Below are positions 46,818 through 58,007 of a DNA stretch of 64,000 nt, one piece after another. The stretch is taken from contig JAKLGA010000003.1 of assembly GCA_022710975.1 (NCBI GenBank), positions 310,001 through 374,000 of the forward strand. The letters run 5' to 3'. Below the pieces are notes generated by a model. It saw nothing but the letters and a program-made list of their open reading frames with translations, was not told the DNA's origin and made no database searches. This stretch comes from Myxococcota bacterium (GTDB lineage: Bacteria > Myxococcota > B64-G9). Within the stretch, counting starts at the first letter, position 1; each line of letters opens with the position of its first letter. The position numbers were made by a program, and so were the translations under genes.

Positions 46818-47861
46818 GCGCCTCGACAAAACGGCGCCACAGGGCCTCGTGGAAGGCGCGCGTGCGCGCGTCCGCGCCCATGCGGGGGTAGATCGCGTTC
46901 ACCCCGGCGGCGCCCGGGCCGGACCGGTAGACGAGCTCCGGATCCCACGGGACGGCCTTCTCCGGGTGGAACTGCACCCCGACCACGCCGGGGAAGCGGG
47001 CGTGCACCACCCCCTCCGGGACCCGGCCGTCGGCCGAGGTGGCCCACACCTGGAGCTCCCGGCCCAGCCGGCCGAGCGACTGGTGGTGGATGGAGAGCAC
47101 GCGCGGCGCCCCACCCGGGTCGAGGGCGCGGGCCAGCGGGTGGCGTCCGAGCCGCAGGGGGTGGGCCACGCCCCAGCCGATCTCGGGCTCCGGGTGGAGC
47201 TGGGCCGCGGCCGAGCGGTGCTGGCGGCCCTCGGGCTGGGCCTGGATCGCCTCCAGGCTGGACAGGCCGTAGAGCTGGGAGGGGATGTCCTGGACGAGAT
47301 CGCCGCCCAGCGCCACGTTGAGGGTCTGCATGCCCAGGCAGATCGCCAGGACCGGGTAGCCGGGTCGGGCCGCCAGGCTCGGCCGGGGCCCGGCCGCCAG
47401 GCGGCGGACCAGGGCGAGCTCGAACAGGTGCCTGGGCGGATCCTGGATGGAGGTGGTCAGCCGGGTGGCCTGGCCGTACAGGCGCGGCGGGATGTCCGGG
47501 CCACCGGCCAGCACCAGCCCGTCCGACTCCCCGAACAGCCTGTCGATCTCCCCGTCGCAGCCCGGGCCGGGCTCGTCCCGGCCGAGCAGGCAGGCGAGGG
47601 CCCGCAGCTCCAGGCGCTCGAGGCCGGTCGCCTCGCGGGCGCGCAGGGCGTCCAGGTAGGCGCCCGCGCCCCACTCGTCGGCGTGGTAGACGCCCACCAG
47701 GCGGACGTCCGCGGGCAGCCAGCCGCGGCGCATCAGGGCGGCCGCCTGGGCGAGCTCGTCCGGGCTGGGGTGGGTCCACAGCAGGACCGGGGCGGGCTCC
47801 TCTGCGCTGGCGGGGGCGGCCCCCAGCGCGAGCAGCAGCCAGATCAGGGCGCGGGCGGGGC

Positions 47862-47865
<4 letters not shown>
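46762..47865 (-). CDS. Exported class-I glutamine-amidotransferase-like hydrolase (peptidase C26)
   Basis: 367 aa from GTG 47865, coupled to HutU by a GTGA overlap. A cleavable signal peptide (ALIWLLLALGAAPASA) starts the protein. Family motifs: LVLAGGPDIPP, nucleophile Cys176 in AICLGMQTLNVALGG, DIPSQLYG, and His-Glu in VQFHPEKAV near residue 310. Gamma-glutamyl-GABA hydrolases (PuuD) and gamma-Glu hydrolases share this layout but are usually cytoplasmic; the signal peptide makes this one unusual. It may release glutamate from gamma-glutamyl compounds in the periplasm. Its 3' end overlaps the O-antigen-ligase-like gene by 56 nt. Confidence 0.82.
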
Positions 47866-49883
<2,018 letters not shown>

Positions 49884-49959
49884 GGCGCGCGTCCTCCTGG
49901 GGGATCAATCAAGCGCGCGCCCAGGGGTGTGTCAAGCGCCGCTCGCCCGCCTGGCCCGC

Positions 49960-51879
49960 TCACCGGACCACCAGGCCCATCGACCCGCACCAGGGGCACA
50001 CGTCGGGATCGACGAGCTCGTCCTGCGTGCAGGAGCACCCGCAGTAGGGGCACAGCCTGCCCTTGCCTGGCGCGGGGGCGGGGGCGCCGGTCGCCGCCGG
50101 CGGGCCCGGCGCCGGGGTGAGCGCAACCACGCCCGCCTCGTCCGTCTGCTCCCGGGCGAGCCTGGCGAGGTCGTCCTGCAGCGACCGCCTGAAGGACTCC
50201 AGGTCGAGCCTGGCCAGGTCGAGCCCGGGTCGCCCGGCCAGGAGCGCGAGCGCGCGGACGATGCAGGCGTCTGCGTCCGCGTGGTGCCCGGCCCGCGACT
50301 GCGCTCTGGCGAGCCCGTGGAGCTGGTCGACCAGGAACGGCTCGTGCCGCGGGGCCCGCTCGAGGCTCGCCACCGCCCGGGCCATGCGCGCGAGGTTCTC
50401 CTCGCCCGGGCTCCGCTCGAACCGATCGGCGGCCTCGAAGCAGACCCCCAGCGCCGCGGCCACCGCCTCCTCCTCCGCGGGGGCCAGCTGGGTCGTCTGC
50501 CCGGGGAGCTGGTCGTCGTCGGAGAGCATCGCGTCCAGGCCCTCCACGAGCGTCGCGGTGAGCTCGGCGGCGAGCCGGTTCGGGGCGGCGAGCAGCTCGA
50601 GCCAGGGTCGCTGGCTGGCGGCCTCCTCGCCCCCCACGTGGGCGACGGCGGCGATGCGCTCCGCGTCGTCCGGGTGGCTGCGGGTCGGGTCCGGCTCGCT
50701 CGGCCCGGTCTCCTCCTGCGAGGGCACCCAGCCGTTCTCGAGCAAGCCGCGCTCGATGGCCCCCATGAGCGACAGCGCGTGGGTCACGCTCAGCCCTGCG
50801 CGCCGCATGGCATGGGCCGCCGGCAGGAAGTACTTGTAGTAGACCGTCAGGTCCCTGCCGATCGCCTCGAGCGACTCCGCGAACAGCTTGCCCCCGTAGG
50901 CCGCGGCCGCCGCCCGGTCCGCCAGGAGCTCCCGCCGGCGAGAGATGCCGGCCACCAGCCGCCTGAAGATCCACAGATAGATGCCCGAGTACCATGCGGC
51001 GGGGTGCAGGGCGCCCAGGGCACCCATGTTCTGGTAGTTCCTGCAGGTCGAGCCGAGGCGCATGATCACCCCAGCCAGGATGGTCGACATCCTCGTCTCT
51101 CCGTGGCTGAAGTGCCCGAACTCGTGGGCCAGCACGGACCGGAGGTGGGTCTCGGACTCGCCCAGGAGACCGGTCAGCCCCAGGTGCAGGATGCGCTGCC
51201 CGCGCCCGAACAGGACCCCGAGGGTCGAGCCGGTCTCCTGGACCGCGAAGTTCCCGTCCAGGTGCAGCTCGATCCTGTCGACCATGCGCGCGCCGACCCG
51301 CTCGGCCACCGAGGCGACCGCCGCGAACAGCGCGGGCTCGTCCTCCCGGCGGAGCTCCCGGCCTCGCCCGGATCGGTCGGACTTCACGAAGAAGCCGGCC
51401 AGCAGCACCACCAGGCTCAGCGCGGCCACCAGGGTGATGAGCGCGAAGGGGATGAGCAGCCGGAGGGGGACGACGTGCAGGTTGGAGAGGAGCGACTGCA
51501 GGGTCGAGCTCGCCAGGCTGATGATCTCGTAGGCGATGATGCCCGAGAGCGCCAGCAGGAAGGGGAAGCCCAGGTAGAAGGAGACGACGGAGATCCACAG
51601 GACGCCGTCGTGGAGCGTGTCGACGAGCTTCTCCTGGCCGGTCCTCACCGACCCCGGCCGCCCGGCGCCCTGGGCCTGCATGCGCCTGAGCTGGGATCTC
51701 GACAGGAGGAAACCCAGGCCGAAGACCAGGACCAGCGTGCCGAACAGGACCGCCGCGGAGATCAGCGCCACGTCCAGGGCGCCGGTCCGTTCGAGCAGCG
51801 ACAGGGGCTCGGGCTGCTCGTCGGCCCAGCCGGCCGGGGGTGGCTGGGCCGCGGCGATGAGCAGTGTCTGCCAGGACAT
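49960..51879 (-). CDS. Membrane M48-family metalloprotease with C-terminal zinc ribbon
   Basis: 639 aa. ATG 51879 is chosen for GGGGGAGG 6 nt upstream; a longer in-frame start at 51936 lacks a ribosome site. Transmembrane helices at ~35-55, ~95-125 and ~145-170 precede the M48 domain: LAHEFGHFSHGE (His252, Glu253, His256) with the third zinc ligand in RRRELLADRAAA. A long Ala/Glu-rich helical region follows, and the last ~40 residues form a zinc ribbon (CPYCGCSC...DVCPWCGSMG). HtpX-like proteases of this kind clear misfolded membrane proteins; the ribbon is an extra element. Separated by 76 nt from hutU and probably an independent transcript. Confidence 0.85.
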   Translation of the reverse strand: MSWQTLLIAAAQPPPAGWADEQPEPLSLLERTGALDVALISAAVLFGTLVLVFGLGFLLSRSQLRRMQAQGAGRPGSVRTGQEKLVDTLHDGVLWISVVSFYLGFPFLLALSGIIAYEIISLASSTLQSLLSNLHVVPLRLLIPFALITLVAALSLVVLLAGFFVKSDRSGRGRELRREDEPALFAAVASVAERVGARMVDRIELHLDGNFAVQETGSTLGVLFGRGQRILHLGLTGLLGESETHLRSVLAHEFGHFSHGETRMSTILAGVIMRLGSTCRNYQNMGALGALHPAAWYSGIYLWIFRRLVAGISRRRELLADRAAAAAYGGKLFAESLEAIGRDLTVYYKYFLPAAHAMRRAGLSVTHALSLMGAIERGLLENGWVPSQEETGPSEPDPTRSHPDDAERIAAVAHVGGEEAASQRPWLELLAAPNRLAAELTATLVEGLDAMLSDDDQLPGQTTQLAPAEEEAVAAALGVCFEAADRFERSPGEENLARMARAVASLERAPRHEPFLVDQLHGLARAQSRAGHHADADACIVRALALLAGRPGLDLARLDLESFRRSLQDDLARLAREQTDEAGVVALTPAPGPPAATGAPAPAPGKGRLCPYCGCSCTQDELVDPDVCPWCGSMGLVVR

Positions 51880-51987
51880 GATGGCCTCCCCCCATGGTCC
51901 AGGTGGATTGTCCGGCCGCGCCCCGGGCCCCGTCAACCTCGGCCTCGTGCATGCTGCGCGAGGGGGTGGCGGTGGCCGGCCGTCACC

Positions 51988-52016
51988 TTGACTTCCCCCG
52001 ATCCCGGGGTACGATG
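51988..52016 (+). promoter_or_regulatory. Putative sigma-70 promoter overlapping the FHA gene start
   Basis: TTGACT (51988-51993), a 17-nt spacer and ACGATG (52011-52016) whose last bases are the annotated ATG. If used, transcription would begin at about 52023, exactly at an in-frame GTG, giving a leaderless mRNA. Confidence 0.4.
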
Positions 52017-52598
52017 GGGCTCGTGAGCGAGAAGCCGAAGGAAGAGAAAGAGAATTCCGAGCCGGAGCTGACCCTGGCCGCCCCCGGGCTGGAGCTCAGC
52101 GCGGTCAGCGTGGACGGCATGGCGGACGAGCTGCAGGCGCTGGGCGAACCGGCCTTCCGCGCCAAGCACGCCAACGGCTTCCTGATCCTGTCGCACGCCC
52201 CCCCGGCGGAGAACGACTGGCTGGACCTCGACACCTCCGAGAGCTCGATCCCGCGCTACCCGGCCTCGGCCAAGCGGCGCACGGGGCTGTGGGCCATGGA
52301 GCTCACCAAGAGCCGGCGGAACGCCTACGCCTCGAAGATCACCCTCGGCCGGGCCCGCAACAACGACATCATCATCCGCTCGTCGAAGATCTCGAAGCTG
52401 CACTGCACGTTCCACGTCGACGGCCAGGGCGGCTTCGAGCTCGCGGACGTGGGCTCGCTGAACGGCACCATCGTCAACGGCGTGGCGCTCGAGGCGAAGA
52501 AGCGCCGCCCGCTGAAGGCCGGGGACTACATCTCCATCTGGCGCTACGTGTTCGAGTTCACCGATCTCACCGGCCTGATCGCCAAGATGGCGGTCTGA
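52014..52598 (+). CDS. FHA-domain protein
   Basis: 194 aa from ATG 52014; GTG 52023 is the alternative suggested by promoter position. The first ~100 residues are acidic and flexible (SEKPKEEKENSEPELTL). Residues ~110-185 form an FHA domain: ITLGRARNNDIII, SSKISKLHCTF and DVGSLNGTIVNG, with the conserved Arg, Ser, His and SxNGT residues that contact phosphothreonine. It likely binds a phosphorylated partner from a Ser/Thr kinase pathway, common in Myxococcota; no kinase is encoded nearby. Cytoplasmic. Converges with the small Cys-rich gene. Confidence 0.85.
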   Translation: MGLVSEKPKEEKENSEPELTLAAPGLELSAVSVDGMADELQALGEPAFRAKHANGFLILSHAPPAENDWLDLDTSESSIPRYPASAKRRTGLWAMELTKSRRNAYASKITLGRARNNDIIIRSSKISKLHCTFHVDGQGGFELADVGSLNGTIVNGVALEAKKRRPLKAGDYISIWRYVFEFTDLTGLIAKMAV

Positions 52599-52616
52599 CC
52601 CACCCCTGGACGCTCC

Positions 52617-52820
52617 TCAGCCGCGCCTGCGGGTCCGCACGAAGCACTCGATCGAGCGGTCGTAGCCGCGCTCGACCTCCGCGGGGAAGTAGCAGGCCGG
52701 CAGCTCCCCGGCCCGGCGGTGGTAGGCCAGGCACTCGCAGCAGCGTCCCTTGCGGCTGCAGGGCTCGTAGGTGCAGTTGCAGCCCTCCCGGTTCTTCGCC
52801 TCGTCGCAGCTCCGCGGCAT
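52617..52820 (-). CDS. Small Cys-rich protein, DUF6485-like
   Basis: 67 aa; ATG 52820 chosen for GGAGGG upstream. The sequence [20 protein letters not shown] then [22 protein letters not shown] and a C-terminal YDRSIECF matches the DUF6485 pattern of small proteins with eight or so Cys, probably metal-binding. No signal peptide. Role unknown. It faces the FHA gene with 18 nt between the stops and diverges from the S41 protease gene. Confidence 0.8.
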   Translation of the reverse strand: MPRSCDEAKNREGCNCTYEPCSRKGRCCECLAYHRRAGELPACYFPAEVERGYDRSIECFVRTRRRG

Positions 52821-52933
52821 GGCGCGCCCTCCTCGGCCCGCATGCTGCCCGGCCCGGCCCGCGCCCGTCAAGGCCCGCTTGCCGGACCTCGTCCAGGAGG
52901 GCTAAGCTCGGGCCCCTGGAGGTGGAGGTGGGC

Positions 52934-54916
52934 ATGCGTCGCGCGTTCTCGAGGCTCGGGTGTTGCGGTCTCCTGCTCCTCGCGGTGGCCGCGGCCGCCG
53001 GGGAGGCCCGGCCCGTGGTGGCGGTCTTCCAGATCGAGGCCAAGAGCCTGAAGCTCGAACGCGGGCTGCTCGACAACCTGACCGAGTACCTGGCCGTGGC
53101 CGTGGCCGAGGACGGCGTGTTCACCATCGTCCCGCCCGGCGACATCAAGCGCGCGCTGGTCGAACGGAAACGCGCGAGCTACCGGGAGTGCTACGACCAG
53201 TCCTGCCAGATCGAGCTGGGCCGTGAGCTCGCCGCCAGCAAGTCCCTGGCCACCTCCATCCTGCGCATCGACAGGACCTGCGTGGTGACCGCGGTCCTGT
53301 ACGACCTCGGGCGACAGGCGTCTGACGCCACCGCGAAGGTGGAGGGCGGCTGCAAGCCGAGGGATCTGATGACCTCGCTGGCCAGCGTGGCCGCGCGCGT
53401 CCGTCAGGCCGGCGCCGTGGCCTCTGTCGCGCCGGCGAAGGCCGAGCCTCCGAAGGCCGGGCCTCCGAAGACACCCGCCCCGGTCCGGGCTGCGTCGACG
53501 GCCGGGCTCATCGCCCCGCCCGGGTACCAGCTGGCCAGGGCCGAGCTGCGCCGGACGGTGCTGGAGCAGATCGCCAAGGTGTACTACCTCCCGGAGGACG
53601 TCCGGCCGGACGAGCTGCTCGTGGCCGCGCTCCAGGGCATGACCGGCGTCCTGCCCGGGCTCCGCCTGGACGAGGCCGGCGGGACGCGGCGGCTCGGGGC
53701 CGCCGGGCGGGAGCGCAGCCTGGCCCGGCCCGTGGCTGACCTCGACGCGCTCGCCAACGCGCTGAGCGAGGCGCTCCTGTTCGTCGAGCCGCTGGCCGCC
53801 GGGCCGGACCAGATCCTGGCGCTGGAGGCGGCCGCCCTCCAGGCGCTGCTCGCCCGGCTCGGCCGGGCGAACGCGCTGCTCACCCCGCGGCAGGTCGAGG
53901 AGATCCGCGTCTCCACCCAGGGCTCGTTCGGCGGGCTGGGCCTGTCGGTGCAGATCAAGGATGGGCTCCTGGTGGTGGTCTCCCCGTTCGATGGGACGCC
54001 GGCCTGGCGGGCCGGGGTCCGCGCCGGCTGGCGGATCCTGGCGGTCGACGGCCGCCCGGTGGAGGGCCTGGACCTGGACCAGGCGGTGGCGCTGATGCGC
54101 GGGGCGCCGGGCAGCCAGGTCGAGATCGAGTTCGAGCCCCCGGGCGGCGCCGCTCGCCGGGAGGTGCTGACCCGTGAGGTGATCCGTATCCAGGCCGTGG
54201 AGGGGCGCCTGCTGCCAGGCGGGGTGGCCTACCTGCGCGTCCGGAGCTTCCAGAAGGGCACCGCGGACGAACTCACCCAGGCCCTCGCGCGCATGGGCTC
54301 AGGGCTCGCCCTGGTCGTGCTCGATCTCCGCGGCTGTCCTGGCGGCCTCCTGACCGAGGCGGTCGAGGTGGCCGATCGCTTCCTGTCCCAGGGGGAGATC
54401 GTGGCCACACAGACCCGCTCGGAGCGCCAGGCGCAGATGGCGACGGCCAAGGCGGGCGATTTCCTGGAGGTCCCCATGGCCGTGCTGGTGGACCGCGGCA
54501 CGTCCTCGGGAGCCGAGATCGTGGCGGCCGGCCTGGGTGGCCTGGGGCGGGCGCTGGTCCTGGGGGAGCCCACCTTCGCCAAGGGCACGGCGGAGGCGCT
54601 CTACGATCTTCCGCACCACTTCCAGCTCAAGCTGAGCATCGCGCAGTACGTGACCGCCGGGAGCCGCTACCTGCACGGACGCGGGGTGCCGCTGGACGTG
54701 CGCGCGGCGCCGGTGATCGAGGGTGAGGCCGCCGACGCGTCCGCCATCCGCTATCGGCCCGGGCCGGCCGGTCGCCCGGAGATCGATCCCCTGGTGGATC
54801 TCGCCCGCCGGCTGTTTGCCGGCTGCGGGGAGCGGCACCCGGCCCGTTGCCTGGCCCGCTCGGGCGCCCTGCTCGACGCGGCGCGAGGCCGGGTGCTGGA
54901 GCCGCCTGCGCCTTGA
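52934..54916 (+). CDS. S41 (C-terminal processing) protease with N-terminal CsgG/TolB-like domain
   Basis: 660 aa. ATG 52934 is chosen for GGAGGTGGGC and the signal peptide that follows (RLGCCGLLLLAVAAAAG). Residues ~25-150 are a CsgG/TolB-N-like domain (VVAVFQIEAKSLKLE.., ECYDQSCQIELGREL..KSLATSILRI) also present in the 60260 gene. After an Ala/Pro linker, residues ~190-330 are helical, ~335-420 form a PDZ (GSFGGLGLSVQIKDG..VVVSPFDGTPAWRAGVRAGWRIL), and the S41 core ends with Ser525 (TSSGAE) and Lys550 (FAKGTAE), the same 25-residue spacing as in Prc/Tsp. A periplasmic, ligand-sensing processing protease seems likely. Confidence 0.87.
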   Translation: MRRAFSRLGCCGLLLLAVAAAAGEARPVVAVFQIEAKSLKLERGLLDNLTEYLAVAVAEDGVFTIVPPGDIKRALVERKRASYRECYDQSCQIELGRELAASKSLATSILRIDRTCVVTAVLYDLGRQASDATAKVEGGCKPRDLMTSLASVAARVRQAGAVASVAPAKAEPPKAGPPKTPAPVRAASTAGLIAPPGYQLARAELRRTVLEQIAKVYYLPEDVRPDELLVAALQGMTGVLPGLRLDEAGGTRRLGAAGRERSLARPVADLDALANALSEALLFVEPLAAGPDQILALEAAALQALLARLGRANALLTPRQVEEIRVSTQGSFGGLGLSVQIKDGLLVVVSPFDGTPAWRAGVRAGWRILAVDGRPVEGLDLDQAVALMRGAPGSQVEIEFEPPGGAARREVLTREVIRIQAVEGRLLPGGVAYLRVRSFQKGTADELTQALARMGSGLALVVLDLRGCPGGLLTEAVEVADRFLSQGEIVATQTRSERQAQMATAKAGDFLEVPMAVLVDRGTSSGAEIVAAGLGGLGRALVLGEPTFAKGTAEALYDLPHHFQLKLSIAQYVTAGSRYLHGRGVPLDVRAAPVIEGEAADASAIRYRPGPAGRPEIDPLVDLARRLFAGCGERHPARCLARSGALLDAARGRVLEPPAP

Positions 54917-54980
54917 CAGGCGCATGCCCCTGCGGTTGGATGGCCTCCGAACCGGTCACCCGAACAAGGAGAGCCAAGCC

Positions 54981-56432
54981 ATGGCGGCGCCTTTCGACGG
55001 ACTGAAGCCCGAGCTGGTCTGGAAGCACTTCGAGGCCCTCACCCGCATCCCGCGCTGCTCTGGCAACGAGGCCGCCGCGGCCCGGCACGTGCTCACCTGG
55101 GCGCGCGCCAAGAGGTTCGAGGCGGTGCAGGACGCGACCGGCAACGTGCTGGTGCGCGTGCCGGCCAGCCCCGGCAAGGCCGGCGCGCCCGGGGTGGTGC
55201 TGCAGGGGCACCTGGACATGGTGGGCGAGAAGGACACCAGCTCCCCGCACGACTTCAGCCGGGACCCCATCCCGGTCGTGCGCCGCGACGAGCACCTGGG
55301 CGCGCAGGGCACGACGCTGGGCGCGGACAACGGCGTGGGCCTGGCGGCCGCCATGGCCGTGGCCGAGGATCCCGAGGCGGTGCACGGGCCCCTGGAGCTG
55401 CTGTGCACCCTCGAGGAGGAGACCGGGCTGACCGGGGCGCGCGGCCTGGAGCCGGGTTTCGTGCGCGGCAAGACGCTCCTGAACCTCGACTCCGAGGAGG
55501 AGGGCTCGCTGTACGTCGGCTGCGCCGGCGGCCGGGACACCCTCATCGAGCTGCCGGTGAAGCGCGCGGCGGCCAAGGGCAAGCCCTTCCGCGTCAAGCT
55601 GGGCGGGTTGAAGGGCGGCCACTCGGGGCTCGACATCAACACGGGCCGGGGCAACGCGCTGCGGCTGCTGGCGCTGTTCCTCGATCGCCTGCGGGCGGCC
55701 ACCCCCTTCGGCCTGGTGGAGTTCGGCGGCGGTGACAAGCACAACGCCATCCCGCGCGAGGCCCAGGCGGTGGTGTTGCTCGAGGCGGCCGGGCTGAAGG
55801 CGGCCAACCGCCTGGTGGAGGCCTTCCGGGCGGACCTGCAGGCCATGTTCGGCAAGACCGACGCGGGCGTCGGCCTCGAGCTCGACAAGGCCAAGAGCAC
55901 CGAGCGGCCGCTCAGCAAGGGCACCCGGGACGCGCTGCTCGATCTCGTGCTGGCGCTGCCGCACGGGCTGCTGGCCATGAGCCAGGCGGTGCCCGGGCTG
56001 GTGGAGACCTCCACCAACCTGGCGGTCGTGCGCCTGGAGAAGGGCAAGGCCACCGTCCTGGAGTCCAGCCGCTCCTCGGTCATGCCGGCCCTGGCCGCGG
56101 TGACGGCCGGGATCTTCGCCCAGGCCCGCCTGGCCGGGGCCACCCCCATCGACAAGGGCGGCTACCCCGGCTGGCAGCCGGACCTGGACTCCAAGGTGCT
56201 GCAGCGCGCCAAGGGCGTGCACCTGCGCGCCATGGGCAAGGAGGCCCAGGTGAAGGCCATCCACGCCGGCCTGGAGTGCGGCATCATCGGCGAGAAGTGC
56301 GGCGGCATGGACATGCTGTCCTTCGGCCCCCAGATCGAGTGGCCCCACTCGCCCTCCGAGCGCGTGCACATCGCCTCGGTGGGCCGGTTCTACTCGTTCC
56401 TCAAGGCGCTGCTGGCCGACCTGGCCGGGTGA
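54981..56432 (+). CDS. pepD: Aminoacyl-histidine dipeptidase (M20C), PepD-like
   Basis: 483 aa, ATG 54981 after AAGGAGA. Typical PepD features: GHLDMVGEKD (zinc His), TLGADNGVG (bridging Asp), EEETGLTGARGL (catalytic and zinc Glu), GLKGGHSGLDI and HAGLECGI near the C-terminus. It cleaves Xaa-His and other unspecific dipeptides in the cytoplasm, feeding amino-acid catabolism, which fits with hutU in the same window. Length matches the family. It lies 64 nt after the S41 protease gene. Confidence 0.92.
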   Translation: MAAPFDGLKPELVWKHFEALTRIPRCSGNEAAAARHVLTWARAKRFEAVQDATGNVLVRVPASPGKAGAPGVVLQGHLDMVGEKDTSSPHDFSRDPIPVVRRDEHLGAQGTTLGADNGVGLAAAMAVAEDPEAVHGPLELLCTLEEETGLTGARGLEPGFVRGKTLLNLDSEEEGSLYVGCAGGRDTLIELPVKRAAAKGKPFRVKLGGLKGGHSGLDINTGRGNALRLLALFLDRLRAATPFGLVEFGGGDKHNAIPREAQAVVLLEAAGLKAANRLVEAFRADLQAMFGKTDAGVGLELDKAKSTERPLSKGTRDALLDLVLALPHGLLAMSQAVPGLVETSTNLAVVRLEKGKATVLESSRSSVMPALAAVTAGIFAQARLAGATPIDKGGYPGWQPDLDSKVLQRAKGVHLRAMGKEAQVKAIHAGLECGIIGEKCGGMDMLSFGPQIEWPHSPSERVHIASVGRFYSFLKALLADLAG

Positions 56433-56440
56433 GGCCCCGC

Positions 56441-57142
56441 ATGCGGCGCGCCCTGATCGCGGGCCTGCTGTCGCTGTGCGCAGCGGCGCCGGCCCTGGCG
56501 TACATCCCGCACGTCGACTGGCTCATGGAGCGCCTGGCCGAGAAGCGGGCGGTCCTGAAACTCCACCAGCTCAAGGTGGAGCTGCGCTGCAGCCCGGACG
56601 GGAGCGCGCCCAAGCCCGAGGTGCTCTACCTGAAGACCACGGGCGTGGTGCGCCGGGAGCGGGCCGACGGCTCGCTGGAGATCTGCCGGGCGGGCAAGTG
56701 CAGGCTGCGCCAGGCCGACGGCAAGGTCGTGGAGCGGCCCGAGTGGGCCTACCTGCAGTACCTGTACTTCGCCGACGGCTCCGGCACCGCCCAGCGCTTC
56801 GAGCGGCTGCTGGCCGCCCTCAAGGTGGACACCAAGGTGTCCACCCTCAGCCGTTTCAACGCGCGCATCGCCTGGGTGGTGGGCGCCAAGGAGTGGGAGC
56901 GCGATCGGCCCCAGCTCTGGCTGGACAAGGACTCCTACCTGCCGCTGCGGCTGATGGTGCGCGACGGCGGCTCGATCGTCGATCTGGTCTGGCGGGGCTG
57001 GGGCAGCCGGGCCACCGGGGACTGGTTCCCGGCCAGCCTGGAGGTCCACCGCGACGGCAAACCGGTCGAGCTGTGCGAGGCCGCCTCGGTCGAGTCCCGC
57101 CTGGAGATGCCCGACGAGCTGTTCCAGCTCCCCGCCAAGTGA
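56441..57142 (+). CDS. Exported LolA-like protein of unknown function
   Basis: 233 aa from ATG 56441; an alternative GTG at 56429 overlaps the PepD stop as GTGA and would add four residues. Signal peptide MRRALIAGLLSLCAAAPALA. The body (ILKLHQLKVELRCSPDG.., GSLEICRAGKCRLR, QLWLDKDSYLPLRLMVRDGG..VDLVWRGW, DWFPASLEVHRDGKPV) resembles the antiparallel half-barrel of LolA/outer-membrane lipoprotein-sorting-like proteins; the identification is by pattern and tentative. Periplasmic. It ends 1 nt from the convergent MEMO-family stop. Confidence 0.75.
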   Translation: MRRALIAGLLSLCAAAPALAYIPHVDWLMERLAEKRAVLKLHQLKVELRCSPDGSAPKPEVLYLKTTGVVRRERADGSLEICRAGKCRLRQADGKVVERPEWAYLQYLYFADGSGTAQRFERLLAALKVDTKVSTLSRFNARIAWVVGAKEWERDRPQLWLDKDSYLPLRLMVRDGGSIVDLVWRGWGSRATGDWFPASLEVHRDGKPVELCEAASVESRLEMPDELFQLPAK

Positions 57143-57143
57143 G

Positions 57144-58007
57144 TCAGAAGACCAGGCCGGCGTAGCCCACCCACATGCGGGGCTCGCCGCCGCGCCCCTC
57201 CACCTCGTGGCTGGTGGTGTGCTCGAGCAGCGCGCCCCGGGTGGCCCCGCGGGCGAGCGCGAAGCTCACGGCCGCGGCCGCGGCGCCCGGGCAGCAGGCC
57301 GAGCGGTGCGCCAGCGCGTGCGCCGTGGCCTCCGCCGGCCGGCCCGCCAGCAGGTGCTCCAGGAAGGGCCGATCGTTCTCCTCCTTGGACCAGCGCAACG
57401 CCCCGGCGCCGCTGCCCTGGGGCGTGAAGCCGTAGTTGCGGCCGTAGTGGGTGAGATCGGTGGAGCCGATGGCCAGGCAGTCGAGCCCCCGCCGCCCGGC
57501 CTCCTCGGCCGCCGCCCGGCCGAGCTCCAGCGCCACGGGCCCGGGCGGGGCCTGGATGGCCACCACGCGGGCGGCGGGCCAGGTGGCCTTGAGGATGGGC
57601 ATCTGCAGCTCGAGCGTGTTGTCCGGCTCGAACTCCTCGGGCGTCTCCCGGGCCAGCCCGAAACGGCGCACCAGGGCCTCGGCCAGCTCGGGCTCCACCT
57701 CCACCGGCCCGAGCGGCGTCCCGAAGGCGCCCTCGGGCATGCACGCCCCGGGGTCGCCTGGCCCGAGGTGGCCGCCGAAGACGAACACCACGCCCGGGGC
57801 CGCGGCCGAGAGCGCGGCGAAGGTCCAGGCCGCCAGGCGGCCGGAGTAGACCCAGCCCGCGTGTGGCACCACCCCGGCCAGCGAGCCGGTGGGCGCCCCG
57901 GGGAAGCTCCGCCGGTAGCCCTCGAGGGCCGCCCGGCACGCCTGCTCGCCCTCCGGGTACCAGCCCTGCCTGGCGAAGATGGGTGGGCGGACGCGCGGCG
58001 CGCTCAT
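57144..58007 (-). CDS. MEMO1-family protein (AmmeMemoRadiSam protein B type)
   Basis: 287 aa, ATG 58007 in an ATGA overlap with the PH-like gene. Family signature: GVVPHAGWVYSGRLAAW (His), VFVFGGHLGPGD (His), and AHRSACCPGAAAAAV (Cys), corresponding to the metal-binding residues of MEMO1; also AIGSTDLTHYGRNYG. The eukaryotic member is a copper-binding redox protein; bacterial ones are usually encoded with AMMECR1 and a radical SAM protein, neither of which is adjacent here. Metal-dependent redox or dioxygenase-like fold; substrate unknown. Confidence 0.87.
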   Translation of the reverse strand: MSAPRVRPPIFARQGWYPEGEQACRAALEGYRRSFPGAPTGSLAGVVPHAGWVYSGRLAAWTFAALSAAAPGVVFVFGGHLGPGDPGACMPEGAFGTPLGPVEVEPELAEALVRRFGLARETPEEFEPDNTLELQMPILKATWPAARVVAIQAPPGPVALELGRAAAEEAGRRGLDCLAIGSTDLTHYGRNYGFTPQGSGAGALRWSKEENDRPFLEHLLAGRPAEATAHALAHRSACCPGAAAAAVSFALARGATRGALLEHTTSHEVEGRGGEPRMWVGYAGLVF

